Assembly (NCBI RefSeq): GCF_014205675.1
Contig: NZ_JACIIX010000001.1
Coordinates: 172,989-236,988, forward strand
DNA: 64,000 nt
Reading direction: 5' to 3'
From: Novispirillum itersonii
Lineage (GTDB): Bacteria; Pseudomonadota; Alphaproteobacteria; Rhodospirillales; Rhodospirillaceae
Below are positions 61,517 through 64,000 of this stretch, piece after piece; within the stretch, counting starts at the first letter, position 1; every line of letters starts with the position of its first letter. Below the pieces are notes generated by a model. It had not been told where the DNA came from. It did no database searches and saw nothing but the letters and a program-made list of their open reading frames with translations. The position numbers and the translations under genes are program-made.

Positions 61517-62752
61517 TCAGAGCAGGAAGCGGGTGCGGATGGTGCCCGGAATCGCTTCCAGCGACCGGCGCACGCCCTGCCCTTCTTCCAGCGACTGCTG
61601 GACATCGACCACCACGTAACCGACATCGCCTTCGGTCCGCAGATACTGGCCGGTGATGTTGCAGTTCCGTTCCGACAGCACTTCGTTGATCCGGCTGAGG
61701 ATCCCCGGCTGGTTGTGGTGGATGTGCATGAAGCGCGAGCCGACTTCCTGAAGCGGCAGCTGCACTTCGGGGAAGTTGACCGCCCCGAGGGTGGAGCCGT
61801 TGTCGGAATACTTGACCAGCTTTTCCGCCACTTCGGTGCCGATGTTGGCCTGAGCCTCCAGCGTCGAGCCGCCGATGTGCGGGGTCAGGATGACGTTGCG
61901 CAGGCCCCGCAGCGGGCTGAGGAATTCATCCCCGTTGGCCGCCGGTTCCTTCGGGAACACGTCGATCGCCGCCCCGGCCAGATGGCCGGAGGTCAGCGCC
62001 GCCGCCAGCGCGTCGATATCCACCACGGTGCCACGGGCAGCGTTGATGAACAGCGCCCCCTTCTTCATGCGGGCGAACTGCTCCGCCCCCATCATGTTGC
62101 GGGTCTTCGGGGTCTGCGGCACATGCAGGCTGACGAAATCGGAGTCTGCCAGCAGCTCATCCAGCGTCGCGCAGGACTGGGCATTGCCCAGCGCCAGCTT
62201 CTCGACGATATCGTAATAGCGGACCCGCATACCAACCGCCTCGGCCAGAATCGACAGCTGGGTGCCGATGTGGCCGTAGCCGACGATGCCAAGGGTCTTG
62301 CCGCGCACCTCACAGGCACCGTCAACCGCCTTCAGCCAGCCGCCTTCATGGGTGGACCAGCTCTTTTCCGGAATGCGGCGGGCCAGCATGATCACTTCGC
62401 CCAGCACCAGTTCCGCCACCGACCGGGTGTTGGAATAGGGGGCGTTGAACACCGGGATCCCCAGCTTCTGGGCGGCGGACAGATCCACCTGATTGGTGCC
62501 GATACAGAAACAGCCGATCGCCATCAGCTTCTGGGCACAGTCCAGCACCTCGGCGGTCAGCTTGGTGCGGGACCGGATACCGATCATATGCACGTCGCGG
62601 ATCGCTTCCTTCAGGGCATCGGAATCCAGAGCACCCTTGTGGGTCTCCAGCGTCACGTAGCCGTGATTGGAAAAATGAGCGATGGCGTTGGGGTGAATGT
62701 TCTCCAGCAGCAGGACTTTAATCTTGTCCTTCGGCATCGAAAGCTTGCTCAC
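61517..62752 (-). CDS. serA: D-3-phosphoglycerate dehydrogenase
   Basis: SerA oxidises 3-phosphoglycerate in the first step of serine synthesis. The 411-residue protein matches the E. coli-type length. It has the substrate region SRTKLTAEVLD, the NAD-binding motif GKTLGIVGYGHIGTQLSILAE, the catalytic Arg (NAARGTVVDIDAL), Glu and His (PHIGGSTLEAQ) sites, and a C-terminal ACT domain (MHIHHNQPGILSRINEVLSERNCNITGQYL) for serine feedback. The GTG start at 62752 has GAGG about seven bases upstream; the ATG at 62737 would shorten it by five residues. It is divergent from ridA across 193 bp. Confidence 0.95.
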   Translation of the reverse strand: MSKLSMPKDKIKVLLLENIHPNAIAHFSNHGYVTLETHKGALDSDALKEAIRDVHMIGIRSRTKLTAEVLDCAQKLMAIGCFCIGTNQVDLSAAQKLGIPVFNAPYSNTRSVAELVLGEVIMLARRIPEKSWSTHEGGWLKAVDGACEVRGKTLGIVGYGHIGTQLSILAEAVGMRVRYYDIVEKLALGNAQSCATLDELLADSDFVSLHVPQTPKTRNMMGAEQFARMKKGALFINAARGTVVDIDALAAALTSGHLAGAAIDVFPKEPAANGDEFLSPLRGLRNVILTPHIGGSTLEAQANIGTEVAEKLVKYSDNGSTLGAVNFPEVQLPLQEVGSRFMHIHHNQPGILSRINEVLSERNCNITGQYLRTEGDVGYVVVDVQQSLEEGQGVRRSLEAIPGTIRTRFLL

Positions 62753-62945
62753 GGGCGCCTCTTGGTCGAAAACAGGCAGCGTGGCCGGACCCAGTCCGGG
62801 AATGGCTGCACAGGTGGGCCGATGTGGTGGCAGCATTAGCACACCCCCGCCGTCGCCGGGAGCATTATCTTTCGGCATGACGGTATACATCATGCGCCCT
62901 ATGCACATGGCTGGCGCTGTAACCAACAAGCTCGGAGCTTCAAAC

Positions 62946-63416
62946 ATGAGTGGTCAGATCGACTCCCGCCTCGCTGAACTCGGCATCGACGTGCCGCAGG
63001 CCGCCGCCCCGGTGGCCAATTACGTCGGCTGGGTCCGCACCGGCAATCTGGTCGTCATTTCCGGTCAGCTGCCGCTGAAGGACGGCAAGGTCACCACCAC
63101 CGGCCTGCTGGGCCGCGATGTCAGCGTTGAGGACGCCGCCGTTGCCGCCCGCCAGTCCGGCATCAACATCATTGCCCAGCTGCGCGCCGCCTGCGGTGGC
63201 GATCTGGACAAGGTGGTGCGCATCGTCCGCCTCGGCGGCTTTGTGGCCTGCACCCCCGACTTCACCGACCACCCGAAGGTGATCAACGGCGCGTCGGACC
63301 TGATGGTGGACGTGTTCGGCGATGCCGGGCGCCATGCCCGCGCCGCCGTCGGCTGCCCGTCCCTGCCGCTGAACGCGGCGGTGGAAGTGGATGCGCTGGT
63401 CGAGATCCGCGACTGA
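62946..63416 (+). CDS. ridA: RidA family protein
   Basis: This 156-residue member of the YjgF/RidA family contains NLVVISGQLPLKDGKV, the LGGFVACTPDFTDHPKVINGASDLMVDVFG region and HARAAVGCPSLPLNAAVEVDALVEI, with the conserved Arg near the active site. RidA hydrolyses reactive enamine/imine intermediates such as 2-aminoacrylate made during serine and threonine breakdown. Its position divergent from serA suggests a serine-metabolism link. The family also has members of unknown function. Confidence 0.9.
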   Translation: MSGQIDSRLAELGIDVPQAAAPVANYVGWVRTGNLVVISGQLPLKDGKVTTTGLLGRDVSVEDAAVAARQSGINIIAQLRAACGGDLDKVVRIVRLGGFVACTPDFTDHPKVINGASDLMVDVFGDAGRHARAAVGCPSLPLNAAVEVDALVEIRD

Positions 63417-63572
63417 GCCAAACACCGGATACCGGCCTGACGCGGCCGCAGGGCCAATGCAGGCCAAACCGCAGCACGGGGGAAGGCAGACGCTTTCCCC
63501 CGTTTGTATTTGTGCCCCACACCTGCCGGTGCCCCGGGACACGGCAGGACCGGAACAGGCGGCGCAAAAGCA

Positions 63573-63607
63573 GAAACCGCAGCCTCTTACCCAGAGGCTG
63601 CGGTTTC
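63573..63607 (+). terminator. Strong hairpin downstream of ridA
   Basis: GAAACCGCAGCCTCT / AGAGGCTGCGGTTTC form a 15-bp perfect stem with a 5-base loop. No long U-run follows on the plus strand (CGGCAG), so it is a terminator-like hairpin by inference only. Confidence 0.55.
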
Positions 63608-63759
63608 GGCAGCAGGATCGAAATGCCCGGTCGTCAGAGACACCGCCGTGTCCGGGCGGTGCTTTTACCGTTACCAACGCCGGATCCCGTCAGGATCCGG
63701 TACCGGGGGCTGTTCTTTATCAGGCAGGTGCGGCTTTCCCCGCGACCGTCGCTTTGGCG

Positions 63760-63909
63760 TTACCCTTCGCCGCTGCGCCGGTCCTGTTCTTCAAAGAACT
63801 CCTCGAGGTCACTGGGACCGAGCATTCCACATCTCCCATTCGGTGCGGTGGGCCAGACCATCCGGCCCCTTGCGACTGACCGGCGGAACCGCCGGGGATC
63901 GAACCACAT
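63760..63909 (-). CDS. Possible small protein, 49 codons (weak)
   Basis: An ATG at 63909 opens a 49-residue frame ending at 63762-63760. It starts MWFDPRRFRRS and ends with an acidic, helix-like tail LEEFFEEQDRRSGEG. No close Shine-Dalgarno sequence or domain is seen. The acidic tail after a basic N-terminus is the only sign that it may be real. Confidence 0.22.
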   Translation of the reverse strand: MWFDPRRFRRSVARGRMVWPTAPNGRCGMLGPSDLEEFFEEQDRRSGEG

Positions 63910-64000
63910 TCCGCAGGCCTGCGCCCTTGGACCTCCCGTATTTTTTATAACCTGTCAGAACCGCTGTCGCGGCCTGAACCGACTTTTATTATCGAACCCT

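Larger units (their letters stand above)
63417..64000. other. Region at the window end without a confident gene
   Basis: These 584 bases hold a strong hairpin at 63573-63607 and, from about 63620, sequence with no convincing ORF apart from a low-confidence 49-codon frame on the minus strand. Overlapping plus-strand frames in 63391-63950 lack recognisable domains and look like shadows. Confidence 0.5.

Noticed and set aside
61415-62839. 474-codon plus-strand frame opposite serA
   Set aside because: SerA on the other strand has complete catalytic and ACT motifs; this frame shows none and is a GC-driven shadow.
63880-63960. tRNA-like T-loop (GGTTCGATCCCC) on the minus strand
   Set aside because: Flanking bases do not pair into a T-stem, no acceptor stem or anticodon arm can be drawn, and there is no CCA.

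Overview
This 64 kb, GC-rich window (estimated by eye in the mid-60s percent G+C) is bacterial chromosome. It looks alphaproteobacterial, probably a free-living aerobic or microaerobic spirillum of the Rhodospirillales. That placement is inferred from gene content: a hisG-hisD-UPF0262-phosphatase cluster, a short-form HisG, Usg, DUF2946, DUF1127, a phasin with PhaR-type boxes, cydP-cydA-cydB-cydX, many chemotaxis and GGDEF proteins, and an LpoA-like lipoprotein divergent from rsmI. The genus is not determined.

Layout. 0-0.6 kb: three tandem tRNA-Asp(GUC) genes, the first cut by the window edge. 0.6-9.7 kb: a periplasmic-binding-domain hybrid histidine kinase, a small membrane protein, the hisG-hisD pair, UPF0262 and a low-molecular-weight phosphatase, a tiny peptide with a leader-like LSD..LEAVAAG motif, and a diguanylate cyclase. 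9.7-17.5 kb: AraC/EamA divergent pair, a DUF4344 metallopeptidase, a secreted MORN-like protein, a candidate small RNA on the minus strand, an SLT transglycosylase, an unassigned membrane protein and CheW. 17.5-24.5 kb: a second diguanylate cyclase, a MoxR/VWA pair, an SDR, and an HxlR regulator translationally coupled to a FabF-like synthase. 24.5-30.8 kb: exporters with Lrp and XRE regulators, usg, aspA and gshB. 30.8-32.6 kb: a small accessory-looking patch with an orphan phage-tail-fibre-like gene, twin palindromes, a zinc-ribbon protein and a DUF1127 protein. 32.7-36.7 kb: LysR, LysE, AraC, a DUF3861/MarR divergent pair and DUF2946. 36.9-45.3 kb: cytochrome bd operon and a five-gene peptide-type ABC transporter. 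45.8-50.4 kb: a chemoreceptor, Lrp-LysE, the phasin and a six-copy 43-bp array. 50.4-57.7 kb: SirB1, BON lipoprotein, rsmI-GST-yraN, LpoA-like protein, AraC, VOC, a glycosyltransferase and pyrophosphatase. 57.8-63.4 kb: a PAS chemoreceptor, a thiolase, serA and ridA.

The most interesting thread is carbon storage. The phasin promoter and a candidate ~93-nt RNA (minus strand, about 13975-14067) both carry a perfect match to TGCRNYGCASMA, which I recall as the PhaR/AniA-binding motif of rhizobia. The RNA has a sigma70-like promoter, an exposed CCUCCC and a strong terminator, which is the layout of the alpha-r8/MmgR small RNAs. A thiolase that could feed polyhydroxybutyrate synthesis lies at 60.2 kb. 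The other notable items are the orphan tail-fibre gene with three 51-residue modules behind twin 10-bp palindromes, the 43-bp array after the phasin terminator, and the leader-like peptide. No insertion sequence, integrase, CRISPR array or rRNA gene was seen. Long antisense ORFs are common here because of the high GC and were treated as shadows.
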